A DNA stretch of 9,509 bases, from the NCBI GenBank assembly GCA_017530275.1, contig JAFXMP010000327.1:1-9509 (forward strand). The letters run 5' to 3'. Positions 1 to 6,710 of the stretch are shown piece after piece; position 1 is the first letter of the stretch, and each line of letters starts with the position of its first letter. Below the pieces are notes generated by a model. That model had not been told where the DNA came from and made no database searches. It saw nothing but the letters and a program-made list of their open reading frames with translations. A program made the translations under genes and the position numbers. The DNA comes from Clostridia bacterium. Its GTDB lineage: Bacteria; Bacillota_A; Clostridia; Christensenellales; Aristaeellaceae.

Positions 1-492
1 ATGGTGTTCGGCCCGGTGGTGGCCATTGCCGCCGCAGCCGTATCCGATACCTTAGGGTGCCTCCTGTTCCCCACGGGGGTCTACTTTTTCCCTTTCATCT
101 TTATTGAAATCGCCGGTTCCCTGATTTTCGCCCTGTTCTTTTACCGCACAGAGGTTACGGCTCTGCGGGTGACCCTGTCCCGCTTCTGCATTGATTTTTT
201 TGTGAATATCGTGCTGAACACGCCGGTCATGTGGCTGTATTATCAAATGGTGCTGGGCAAAAACTATGTACTCTTTGACGCCCTCCGCATCGTGAAGAAT
301 CTGGTCATGTTCCCCATTGAATCCGTATTGCTCGTGGTGTTCCTGCGCGTGGTGATCCCGCCTACCCAAAAGTTAGGCTATATGTACAGCGGCATCGAGC
401 AGCTAAGGTTCACGAAAAAGAATATCATTTTCCTGGCCGTTATGGCTGTGGTGGGCGTAGCGGCGGTGGCGCTGTATGTGGCACTTAAGTGA
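1..492 (+). CDS. ECF transporter S component, folate (FolT)-like, 5' truncated by window edge
   Basis: This is the 3' part of a small integral-membrane protein; 163 residues are visible and the reading frame is open from base 1, so the real start is probably upstream. The opening stretch, GPVV followed by SDTLGCLLFPTG at about residues 15-26, resembles the Gly-rich first helices and the LLFPTG loop of folate-family S components, the substrate-binding subunits of energy-coupling factor vitamin transporters. Hydrophobic segments are visible at roughly 1-12, 27-48, 57-84, 97-121 and 140-162, with charged R/K-containing linkers between them. S components bind a vitamin and dock to a shared EcfA/A'/T module; no such module lies in this window, which fits the stand-alone (group II) arrangement. 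The vitamin cannot be decided from the sequence, and folate is inferred from motif resemblance only. The gene is followed by an inverted repeat rather than a classical U-tailed terminator. Confidence 0.72.
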   Translation: MVFGPVVAIAAAAVSDTLGCLLFPTGVYFFPFIFIEIAGSLIFALFFYRTEVTALRVTLSRFCIDFFVNIVLNTPVMWLYYQMVLGKNYVLFDALRIVKNLVMFPIESVLLVVFLRVVIPPTQKLGYMYSGIEQLRFTKKNIIFLAVMAVVGVAAVALYVALK

Positions 493-504
493 CGGAAAGG
501 TATA

Positions 505-617
505 GATTCAGAGTTGAGAGTTGAGAGTTGAGATAAGATAGTCTGTTCGCTTTGGGGACTGAAATATTTCAGCATAATAAATCTCAACTCTCAACTCTCC
601 ACTCTTAACTCTTCATC
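505..617. repeat. inverted repeat built of 7-bp units (GAGTTGA / TCAACTC)
   Basis: The left arm (511-531) is three tandem GAGTTGA units. The right arm (583-610) carries two TCAACTC units followed by two decayed units (TCCACTC, TTAACTC). Positions 516-534 and 581-599 are perfect 19-bp reverse complements around a 46-base spacer, which itself contains the 14-bp palindrome CTGAAATATTTCAG (559-572). The whole could fold into a long stem-loop. It fills most of the gap between the ECF gene and nth, and a related fragment lies at 5164-5179. It looks like a small non-coding interspersed repeat. Mobility or function is inference; no terminal duplication was identified. Confidence 0.75.
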
Positions 618-654
618 AATCCACCCAATTCAACACAAGAGAAAGCGGATTTTT

Positions 655-1338
655 ATGACAGAAAACCAAAGAGCCATCTTGAACGGCCTGAACGCATTAT
701 ACCCCGACGCCGGGCCGGAACTGCATTTTTCCAATCCCTTTGAAACACTGGTGGCCACCATTTTAGCCGCCCAGTGCACCGACGCCCGGGTGAACCAGGT
801 CACCCCAGCCCTGTTCCGGGATTATCCCGACCCAGCGGCGATGGCGCAGGCCACGCCGGAGGAGATTTTTCCTTATGTGAAGTCCTGCGGGTTCAAGTCC
901 AAGGCGGTGAACATCGTAAACGCCAGCCGGATGATCGTGGAAAAGTACGGCGGCACGGTACCCTCTACCCTGGACGAGCTGACGGCACTTCCCGGCGTAG
1001 GCCGGAAAACCGCCAACGTGGTGCTGGCCTTTTCCTTCGGCGTGCCTGCTATCCCGGTGGACACCCACGTGTTCCGGGTTGCGAACCGCTTGGGGCTTTC
1101 AGACGCCCTGAGCGTGGAGGAAACAGAACGTCAGCTCATGGATTTGATTCCCAGGGAGGATTGGAGCCAGGCGCACCATTGGATGATCTACCACGGACGG
1201 CGGGTGTGCCACAGCCAAAAACCAGAATGCGAAGCCTGTACCCTGCGGGAGTGGTGCAAAGCCGCCCACGCGGAACAGATGATCAATCCCAAGGCGGAAG
1301 CGAAGAAACGCGCCCAGGCAAGAAAAAACAAAGGATAA
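655..1338 (+). CDS. nth: endonuclease III (DNA glycosylase/AP lyase)
   Basis: This base-excision repair enzyme removes oxidised pyrimidines and nicks the resulting abasic site through a Schiff-base lyase step. The 227-residue product shows the complete family signature: the helix-hairpin-helix motif LPGVGRKTA at 112-120 with catalytic Lys118; the VDTH motif with catalytic Asp136; and a C-terminal 4Fe-4S loop with Cys185, Cys192, Cys195 and Cys201 in the classical C-x6-C-x2-C-x5-C spacing. Length is close to the usual 210-220; the excess is a basic, Lys/Ala-rich tail after residue 210. The ATG at 655 gives an N-terminus that aligns with the E. coli enzyme, although the upstream sequence (AAGAGAAAG) is only a weak ribosome binding site. 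It appears to be a single-gene unit facing the citrate operon across a shared terminator. No key residue is missing. Confidence 0.97.
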   Translation: MTENQRAILNGLNALYPDAGPELHFSNPFETLVATILAAQCTDARVNQVTPALFRDYPDPAAMAQATPEEIFPYVKSCGFKSKAVNIVNASRMIVEKYGGTVPSTLDELTALPGVGRKTANVVLAFSFGVPAIPVDTHVFRVANRLGLSDALSVEETERQLMDLIPREDWSQAHHWMIYHGRRVCHSQKPECEACTLREWCKAAHAEQMINPKAEAKKRAQARKNKG

Positions 1339-1364
1339 TAGGAAACGCCGATGAAAGGCATTGA

Positions 1365-1410
1365 CCAAAAAGGGGGCTGTTGCAGATGCAGCAGCCCCCT
1401 TGCGTTTTTA
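1365..1410. terminator. bidirectional intrinsic terminator between nth and icd
   Basis: A 12-bp GC-rich stem (1372-1383 with 1388-1399, one T·G pair, AGAT loop) sits between two convergent genes. On the minus strand the stem runs directly into a five-T tract, an excellent terminator for the citrate operon. On the plus strand it is followed by TTGCGTTTTT, a weaker tail that could still end nth transcripts. Confidence 0.88.
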
Positions 1411-1418
1411 AATTTGTT

Positions 1419-2552
1419 TTATTGGAGCGCCGCGATCACAGCGTCCCCAAATTGGGCGCAGGAAGCACCTTCCTTAGTACCGGTGATGGGAGAAACCTGA
1501 TTGGCGGTTTCGATGGCGGCGGCCAATTTCGCCGCCTTGTCCGGCATGCCGATGTGCTGGAGCAGCATCACGGCGGCGCGGAGGATGCTTTCCGGGTTGG
1601 CGTAATCGCCCATGCCCCGGGCGATCATGCGGGGAGCGGAACCGTGGATGGCCTCGAACATGGCGCAATTGTCGCCAATGTTGGCGCTGCCCGCGGTGCC
1701 CACGCCGCCCTGGATCTGGGCTGCCTCGTCGGTGATGATATCGCCGTACAGGTTGGGCATCACGAACACCTGCAAGGTACTGCGCATGTTGGTTTTCAGC
1801 AGGTTAGCACTCATGATGTCGATGAAGTATTCGTCGGCCTGGATTTCGGGGTATTCGGCGGCGATTTCCCGGCAGAGGATGGAGAACATGCCGTCGGTCT
1901 TTTTCATGATGTTGGATTTGGTCACGATGGCCACGTGGGTTTTGCCGTTCTTGCGGGCAAACTCAAAGGCGGCCCGGGCGATGCGGCGGGTGCCCGCCAC
2001 AGTGGTAACTTTGAAATCCATGGTCAGCAATCCAGGAATTTCGATGCCCTTGCTGCCCAGGGTGTATTCACCCTCGGTGTTTTCCCGGAAGAACATCCAG
2101 TCGATGCCCTCCTCGGGCACGCACACGGGGCGCACGTTGGCGTACAGGTCCAATTCCCGGCGCAGGGCCACGTTGGCGCTTTCCAACTGCTCGCCGCCTG
2201 AGGGGGTGGTGGTGGGGCCCTTCAAAAGCACGTCGCAGGCTTTGATTTCAGCCAGCACGTCGTCCGGCACGGCCTTGCCCACAGCCAAACGGTTTTCGAT
2301 GGTCAGGCCCTCGATGGTGCGCAGCTCGATGGTCCCAGCCTTGATTTCGTCCGACAAAACGGCTTCCAGCGCCCGCTGGGCCTGGGCGGTGATGATGGGG
2401 CCGATGCCGTCGCCGCCCACCACGCCGATGACGGTCTTGGTTTTCTTTTCCGGCGTTTCCACCTGGTTCATTTTTTCCGCCCGGGCCACCTGGGACAGGA
2501 GCAGTTCGCGGTAATGGGCTACCGCCTGATCGATATATTCCTGCTGGTTCAT
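1419..2552 (-). CDS. icd: isocitrate dehydrogenase (isocitrate/isopropylmalate dehydrogenase family)
   Basis: This enzyme would oxidatively decarboxylate isocitrate to 2-oxoglutarate, the last step of the operon's pathway. The 377-residue protein has the beta-decarboxylating dehydrogenase fold: GGDGIGP at 46-52; substrate arginines Arg131, Arg141 and Arg156; ENTEGEY ending in Tyr163; Lys212; Asp245; and the metal aspartates Asp271 and Asp275 in GDIITDE. The S-x-N motif (Ser125, Asn127) before NVALRRELDLY is the isocitrate signature; isopropylmalate enzymes differ there. The coenzyme-site motif HGSAP is followed by Arg308-Met309, neither the Lys-Tyr of NADP enzymes nor the Asp-Ile of typical NAD enzymes. 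About 40 residues of probable helix precede the fold, which I recall from clostridial relatives. The start is supported by AAGGAGG at 2560-2566, seven bases upstream, and the ATG overlaps the aconitase stop (ATGA), implying translational coupling. Confidence 0.9.
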   Translation of the reverse strand: MNQQEYIDQAVAHYRELLLSQVARAEKMNQVETPEKKTKTVIGVVGGDGIGPIITAQAQRALEAVLSDEIKAGTIELRTIEGLTIENRLAVGKAVPDDVLAEIKACDVLLKGPTTTPSGGEQLESANVALRRELDLYANVRPVCVPEEGIDWMFFRENTEGEYTLGSKGIEIPGLLTMDFKVTTVAGTRRIARAAFEFARKNGKTHVAIVTKSNIMKKTDGMFSILCREIAAEYPEIQADEYFIDIMSANLLKTNMRSTLQVFVMPNLYGDIITDEAAQIQGGVGTAGSANIGDNCAMFEAIHGSAPRMIARGMGDYANPESILRAAVMLLQHIGMPDKAAKLAAAIETANQVSPITGTKEGASCAQFGDAVIAALQ

Positions 2553-4477
2553 ACGCTTGCCTCCTTGGTGTAGTTGAGCAGACCGCCCGCTTTCAAAATA
2601 GCGATCTGCCGTTCGGTGAGGGGATAGGAAAGGCGGACGGTTTTTCCGCTGCCTGTTTTCGCAATCACATGTCCAGCGGCGATCTGACTGTGAATATTTT
2701 CAAGGGTCAGGGTATCGCCCTGGCTCAACGCGGCGTAATCGGCGGAATCGTCGAAAGTCAGGGGCAGGATGCCCGCGTTGATCAGGTTTGCCGCGTGGAT
2801 TCGGGCAAAGGATTGGGCGATCACCAGCCGCACACCCAAATACAGGGGCACCAGGGCGGCGTGCTCTCGGGAGGAACCCTGGCCGTAATTGGCCCCGCCT
2901 ACCACGCAGCTGCGGCCTAAAGATTTGGCTCGTTCCGGGAAAGCTTCGTCGCAGACGCCGAAACAGAATTCGCTCATCTTGGGAATGTTGCTGCGGAAGG
3001 GCAGCACCTTGGCACCGGCGGGCATGATATGGTCGGTGGTGATGTTGTCGCCCACCTTGAGAGAAACAGGCAGGGTCATTGAATCGGGCAGCGGTTCGCC
3101 CTTGGGGAAGGGCTTGATGTTGGGTCCGCGCTCCACGGAGAGCGCTTCCGCTTCCTCCGCCGGGGCGGGGGCGATCACGCCGCTGTCGTCCGCCTTGAAG
3201 GTTTTGGGCAGGCTTACTTCGGGATAAGCGCCCAGGGTGCGGGGATCGGTAATGCGCCCCGTCAGCGCCGCAGCAGCAGCGGTTTCAGGAGACGCCAGAT
3301 ATACCTGACCGTCCTTGGTACCGCTACGGCCCTCGAAATTGCGGTTGAAGGTGCGCACGCTCACGCCGCCGGACACAGGAGAGAAGCCCATGCCGATGCA
3401 GGGACCGCAGGCACATTCTAAGATGCGGGCTCCGGCGGCAATCAAATCGCTCAAAGCGCCGCAGTCGGCCAGCATGGAAAGCACCTGTCGGGTGCCGGGA
3501 GAAATGGACAGGCTGACGGAATCGGCAATGCGCTTGCCCTTCAAAATGGCGGCCACCCGCAGCATATCCCGCAGGGAACTGTTGGTACAGCTGCCGATGC
3601 ATACCTGAGAAACGGCGATATCGCCCTTGTCCGCAGCGGGGGCCACGTTGTCCGGCGAATGGGGGCAGGCCACCAGGGGCTGGAGGGAAGAAAGGTCGAT
3701 ATCGATCACTTTATCGTATACGGCGTCCGGGTCGCTTTCCAGGGGCGTGAAATCTTCCTCCCGGCCCTGGGCCTTGAGGAACGCCCGGGTCACTTCATCG
3801 GAGGGGAAGATGGAGGTGGTAGCGCCTAATTCCGCGCCCATGTTGGTGATGGTGGCGCGCTCCGGCACGGACAGGGTTTTCGCGCCTTCCCCGCCCCATT
3901 CGACAATGGCGCCCACGCCGCCCTTGACGGAAAGAATGCGCAAAATTTCCAAGCTCACGTCCTTGGCGGTGACCCAGGGCGACAGCTTGCCGGTCAGATT
4001 CACCTTGTACATTTTGGGCATGGTGATATAGTACGCGCCGCCGCCCATGGCCACGGCCACGTCCATGCCGCCCGCGCCCATAGCCAGCATGCCAAGTCCC
4101 CCGGCGGTGGGGGTGTGGCTGTCGGAGCCGATCAGGGTCTTGCCCGGTTTGCCGAAGCGTTCCAGATGCACCTGATGGCAGATGCCGTTGCCGGGGCGGG
4201 AATAGTATACCCCATACTTCCGGGCCACGGACTGGATATACCGGTGATCATCGGCGTTTTCAAAGCCGCACTGGAGGGTGTTATGGTCGATGTAGGCGAT
4301 GGACTTTTCCGTTTTGACCCTTGGAATGCCGATGTTTTCCAGGGCAAGATAGGCCATGGTGCCAGTGGCGTCCTGGGTCAGGGTCTGGTCGATTTTCAGG
4401 CCGATTTCGCTGCCGGGCGTCATATCCCCGGAAAGCTTATGAGCCGCGATGATTTTCTGCGTGATGGTCATGCTCAT
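2549..4477 (-). CDS. acn: aconitate hydratase (aconitase), monomeric 4Fe-4S enzyme
   Basis: This enzyme isomerises citrate to isocitrate through cis-aconitate. The 642-residue, single-chain layout (three N-terminal domains plus a swivel domain) is that of aconitase rather than a split LeuC/LeuD isopropylmalate isomerase. The three cluster cysteines are visible: Cys297 in CIGSCTNSS, and Cys357 and Cys360 in CGPCIG. Other landmarks are GSDSHTPTAGGLG (117-129), the substrate-binding NRNFEGR (378-384), the swivel-domain TTDHIMPAG (480-488), and YGQGSSREHA (531-540) with the catalytic serine in GSSRE. The length fits the shorter bacterial 'Aquifex-type' aconitases (about 640-660) rather than the ~900-residue AcnA. 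The ATG at 4477 overlaps the regulator's stop codon (ATGA) and is preceded by AAAGGGGGA. It sits between regulator and isocitrate dehydrogenase, giving consecutive pathway steps in order. Confidence 0.95.
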   Translation of the reverse strand: MSMTITQKIIAAHKLSGDMTPGSEIGLKIDQTLTQDATGTMAYLALENIGIPRVKTEKSIAYIDHNTLQCGFENADDHRYIQSVARKYGVYYSRPGNGICHQVHLERFGKPGKTLIGSDSHTPTAGGLGMLAMGAGGMDVAVAMGGGAYYITMPKMYKVNLTGKLSPWVTAKDVSLEILRILSVKGGVGAIVEWGGEGAKTLSVPERATITNMGAELGATTSIFPSDEVTRAFLKAQGREEDFTPLESDPDAVYDKVIDIDLSSLQPLVACPHSPDNVAPAADKGDIAVSQVCIGSCTNSSLRDMLRVAAILKGKRIADSVSLSISPGTRQVLSMLADCGALSDLIAAGARILECACGPCIGMGFSPVSGGVSVRTFNRNFEGRSGTKDGQVYLASPETAAAAALTGRITDPRTLGAYPEVSLPKTFKADDSGVIAPAPAEEAEALSVERGPNIKPFPKGEPLPDSMTLPVSLKVGDNITTDHIMPAGAKVLPFRSNIPKMSEFCFGVCDEAFPERAKSLGRSCVVGGANYGQGSSREHAALVPLYLGVRLVIAQSFARIHAANLINAGILPLTFDDSADYAALSQGDTLTLENIHSQIAAGHVIAKTGSGKTVRLSYPLTERQIAILKAGGLLNYTKEASV

Positions 4478-5121
4478 GACGGAATCCCCCTTTGCAGGAT
4501 GCTGTCCCGCGCGTTCTGTACATGCTGGATGGTCAGTGTTTCCGCTTTTATGCCGTCGTGGGCGGCGATGGCTTCGTATATGGCCCGGTGCTCCTCCAGG
4601 GATTTCTGCGCCCGGCTGTGGGCGGAAACGGATACCCGGCGGTATTTGAGCAGCTTGCGGTGCAGGGGTTCCAGGGTGTCCTGCATGGAATGGCTGCCGC
4701 AGAGGGAGTAAATGGTCTGGTGGAAACGGCTGTCGGCGTTCTTGATGCTTTCCGGGTCCTGCTTCTGGGTGTAGAATTCCTGCAAATCCAAAGTGTCCTT
4801 CAAAGATTGGATGCCCGCCGCATCCGCCCGTTCCGCCGCCCAGCGGGCCGCCAGCCCTTCCAACCGCAGCCGGATTTCGCAGATATCGGCGATATCCGCC
4901 CGGGAAATGCCGATCACCCGCGCGCCTTTGCTGGTAGGTTCGATGATGTGCTCCTGCTCCAAGCGGCGCAGGGCTTCCCGGATGGGGGTGCGGCTGACGC
5001 CCAGCCCTTCGCTGAGCTTGATTTCCGTCAAAATCTCGTCCCGCTCGTACACGCCGGACAGAATGTCCCTCTCCAGTTCTTCAAACACCTGATCGGCAAT
5101 CGAAATCATTTTATGCTCCAC
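4474..5121 (-). CDS. GntR-family transcriptional regulator, FCD (FadR-type) ligand domain
   Basis: The 215-residue protein has an N-terminal winged helix-turn-helix (about 8-70, with LSEGLGVSRTPIREALRRLE at 36-55 as recognition region) and an all-helical FCD effector domain (about 78-210). The FCD metal site is complete: Asp130, His134, His178 and His200. Such domains usually bind metal plus a carboxylate, so a TCA acid such as citrate is a plausible effector, but that is inference from gene neighbours. The start is GTG at 5121, chosen because AAGGAGG (5129-5135) lies seven bases upstream; a later in-frame ATG (codon 5) is too far from it. The gene lies between the citrate synthase-like gene (62-base gap) and aconitase (4-base overlap), so it is made with the enzymes it probably controls. 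A TTGTATACA operator candidate lies at the operon promoter. Confidence 0.92.
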   Translation of the reverse strand: MEHKMISIADQVFEELERDILSGVYERDEILTEIKLSEGLGVSRTPIREALRRLEQEHIIEPTSKGARVIGISRADIADICEIRLRLEGLAARWAAERADAAGIQSLKDTLDLQEFYTQKQDPESIKNADSRFHQTIYSLCGSHSMQDTLEPLHRKLLKYRRVSVSAHSRAQKSLEEHRAIYEAIAAHDGIKAETLTIQHVQNARDSILQRGIPS

Positions 5122-5128
5122 GGTAGTT

Positions 5129-5135
5129 CCTCCTT
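5129..5135 (-). promoter_or_regulatory. ribosome binding site fixing the GTG start of the GntR regulator
   Basis: AAGGAGG on the minus strand, seven bases before GTG at 5121. It decides for the GTG over the ATG four codons later. Confidence 0.85.
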
Positions 5136-5163
5136 AGCCTATTGCGGTGAAAATCTTGATACA

Positions 5164-5184
5164 TCTCAACTCTCCGCTCTCGAT
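5164..5184. repeat. fragment of the 7-bp-unit repeat seen at 505-617
   Basis: Plus-strand ATCTCAACTCTCCGCTCTCG contains one TCAACTC unit (5166-5172) and one decayed unit, TCCGCTC (5173-5179). It matches the right arm at 581 onwards (ATCTCAACTCTC). It lies in the short gap between the citrate synthase-like gene and the regulator, without a visible inverted partner. Confidence 0.55.
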
Positions 5185-6560
5185 TAAAGCCTCGCCAGCC
5201 TGCCGCCGCTCAGTTCTTCGATCTTGGTCTCCAGTTCGTTGGTGGACATGGCGGCCTGACGGCCGGCGTCGTACTGTTCGTCGATCCAGGCTTTCAGGGC
5301 AATCACCATGGGGTCCTGCTTGGACACGGCTTCGCTGGCGGTGAGCATGTAGTTTTCGTTGATCCAGTAGGCGATGCCCGCCAGACCGGAAGTTTTGGAA
5401 ATCAGCACGGAGGCGGGGCGATTCAGCAGCTTCTTGGTGTTAAAGATGTTGTAAATCTCTTCGTCCTTGAGCAGGCCGTCGGCGTGGATGCCCGCCCGGG
5501 TCACGTTGAAATTGCGGCCCACGAAGGGAGTCATAGGCGGGATCTTGTAGCCCATTTCCCGCTTGAAATAATCGGCGATTTCGGTGATCACGGTGGGGTC
5601 CATGCCGTCCATGCTGCCGCGCAGGGAGGCGTATTCAAACACCATGGCTTCCAGGGGGATGTTGCCCGTGCGTTCCCCAATGCCAAGCAGCGAGCAGTTC
5701 ACGGCGCTGGCGCCGTACAGCCAGGCTGTGGAGGCATTGGAAACGGCCTTGTAGAAATCGTTGTGGCCGTGCCATTCCAAATAGTTGCTTCCAACGTCGG
5801 AATAGTGCTGCAGGCCGTAAATAATGCCCGGCACGCTGCGGGGCAGGGCCACTTCGGGATACGGAACGCCATAGCCCATGGTGTCGCATGCACGGATGCG
5901 CACGGGGATGCCCGCGTCCTGGCTCATTTTCATCAGTTCGTTCACGAAGGGCACCACAAAGCCGTAAAAGTCCGCCCGGGTGATGTCCTCCAAATGGCAC
6001 CGGGGCATCACGTCCGCCTCAAATGCCAGGGCAACCGTTTCCAGGTATTTTTCCATGGCCTGGCGGCGGGTCAGCTTCATTTTCTTGAAAATGTGATAGT
6101 CGCTGCACGAAACCAGAATGCCCGTTTCCCGGATGCCCAGGTCCTTCACCAGCTTGAAGTCCTCTTTGGTTGCTCTGATCCAGGTAGTGATCTCCGGGAA
6201 TTTCAGCCCCAGGTCCTGACAGCGGGCCACAGCCTCCCGGTCCTTCTTGCTGTAGATAAAAAACTCGGTCTGCCGGATGATGCCGTAAGGGCCGCCCAGC
6301 TTGCTCATCAATCTGTACAGCTCCACGATTTGGTCCACCGTATAGGGGTCCACCGATTGCTGGCCGTCCCGGAAAGAGGTATCCGAGATCCAAATTTCCT
6401 CCGGCATGCCCATGGGCACGCGCCGATGGTTGAAGGGCACCTTGGGTACGCTTTCATAATCATAAATATCCCGGTAAAGATTGGGTTCAGCCACGTCCTG
6501 AAGGGCGTAGCGATAATTCTTCTGCTCTAAAAGGTTGGTTTTCGGGGAAATTTCCAGCAT
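5184..6560 (-). CDS. Re-citrate synthase-like enzyme (isopropylmalate/homocitrate synthase superfamily)
   Basis: This DRE-TIM enzyme would condense acetyl-CoA with a 2-oxo acid. The clostridial relatives I recognise are Re-citrate synthases (Clostridium kluyveri type), which make citrate from oxaloacetate independently of the classical GltA fold. The 458-residue protein shows DTSFRDGQQ (60-68, metal Asp60, catalytic Arg64), CHLEDITRAD (188-197), the metal-binding HGHND (264-268), GERTGN (295-300) and AGIHADG (356-362). It lacks the ~120-residue LeuA regulatory domain expected of most isopropylmalate synthases. Aconitase and isocitrate dehydrogenase downstream support citrate as product; homocitrate or isopropylmalate remain formal alternatives. 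I chose ATG 6560 because AGGAAGGAG (6571-6579) lies ten bases upstream; an in-frame GTG at 6602 would place that site inside the gene. It is the first gene of the operon. Confidence 0.87.
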   Translation of the reverse strand: MLEISPKTNLLEQKNYRYALQDVAEPNLYRDIYDYESVPKVPFNHRRVPMGMPEEIWISDTSFRDGQQSVDPYTVDQIVELYRLMSKLGGPYGIIRQTEFFIYSKKDREAVARCQDLGLKFPEITTWIRATKEDFKLVKDLGIRETGILVSCSDYHIFKKMKLTRRQAMEKYLETVALAFEADVMPRCHLEDITRADFYGFVVPFVNELMKMSQDAGIPVRIRACDTMGYGVPYPEVALPRSVPGIIYGLQHYSDVGSNYLEWHGHNDFYKAVSNASTAWLYGASAVNCSLLGIGERTGNIPLEAMVFEYASLRGSMDGMDPTVITEIADYFKREMGYKIPPMTPFVGRNFNVTRAGIHADGLLKDEEIYNIFNTKKLLNRPASVLISKTSGLAGIAYWINENYMLTASEAVSKQDPMVIALKAWIDEQYDAGRQAAMSTNELETKIEELSGGRLARL

Positions 6561-6570
6561 GCGGTGCACG

Positions 6571-6579
6571 CTCCTTCCT
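6571..6579 (-). promoter_or_regulatory. ribosome binding site fixing the start of the Re-citrate synthase-like gene
   Basis: AGGAAGGAG on the minus strand, ten bases before ATG 6560. It lies inside the extended reading frame that would begin at GTG 6602, so it argues against that longer start. Confidence 0.8.
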
Positions 6580-6585
6580 GCTGTA

Positions 6586-6607
6586 TTCCGGCGGCTGACC
6601 ACCGGAA
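6586..6607 (-). promoter_or_regulatory. leader stem-loop just upstream of the operon's first ribosome binding site
   Basis: TTCCGGTGG pairs with CCGCCGGAA (9 bp, one G·T pair) around a four-base loop in the operon's transcript. It ends six bases before the Shine-Dalgarno and is not followed by a U tract, so it is not a terminator. It could stabilise the mRNA or affect ribosome access; function is unproven. Confidence 0.6.
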
Positions 6608-6627
6608 CGAGAGTCCTTTTTGAATTC

Positions 6628-6643
6628 GTGTATACAATTATAC
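6628..6643 (-). promoter_or_regulatory. operator candidate for the GntR/FCD regulator
   Basis: Minus-strand TTGTATACAC (6637-6628) contains the perfect 8-bp palindrome TGTATACA. An overlapping dyad GTATA-N4-TATAC covers 6630-6643 and takes in the -10 box. The core resembles the TTGTATACAA centre of the Bacillus subtilis GntR operator (from memory). Sitting on the -10 and predicted start point, it is well placed for repression by the operon's own regulator. Binding is inferred. Confidence 0.5.
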
Positions 6644-6664
6644 GCAGAAGTCGTCACTTGTAAA
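6637..6664 (-). promoter_or_regulatory. sigma-A-type promoter of the citrate/2-oxoglutarate operon
   Basis: On the minus strand TTTACA (6664-6659) and a perfect TATAAT (6642-6637) are separated by 16 bases. Transcription would start near 6630, giving a leader of about 70 bases before the ATG at 6560. No other comparable promoter was seen for this operon. Confidence 0.75.
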
Positions 6665-6666
6665 GC

Positions 6667-6687
6667 AAAATACAGGAAAAATACAGG
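6667..6687 (-). repeat. tandem 10-bp direct repeat abutting the operon -35 box
   Basis: On the minus strand CCTGTATTTT occurs twice (6687-6678 and 6676-6667) with an 11-bp period, one helical turn, ending two bases before the -35 hexamer. This is the geometry of a protein bound on one DNA face next to RNA polymerase. No regulator is identified. Confidence 0.5.
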
Positions 6688-6710
6688 TGCAGCGTCCATT
6701 TACCACATGT

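Noticed and set aside
505..617. CRISPR-like array
   Set aside because: The units are 7 bp, directly abutting and inverted across a spacer; there are no unique spacers or cas genes.
774..1364. A 196-codon frame overlapping nth in another frame
   Set aside because: nth carries all catalytic and cluster residues; the alternative product is Arg/Gly/Pro-rich shadow sequence.
1380..2514. Long plus-strand frames opposite isocitrate dehydrogenase
   Set aside because: Both overlap the dehydrogenase, and one begins in the terminator; no recognisable domains.
1419..4477. Leucine-pathway genes (isopropylmalate isomerase and dehydrogenase)
   Set aside because: The hydratase is a single fused chain with aconitase motifs, and the dehydrogenase has the S-x-N isocitrate signature.
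5484..6530. A 348-codon plus-strand open frame opposite the Re-citrate synthase-like gene
   Set aside because: It lies fully antisense to a well-supported enzyme gene, is His/Ala/Val-rich shadow sequence and shows no family motif.
6561..6602. GTG at 6602 as start of the Re-citrate synthase-like protein
   Set aside because: It falls inside a leader hairpin, has no ribosome binding site, and the good AGGAAGGAG site would lie within the gene.
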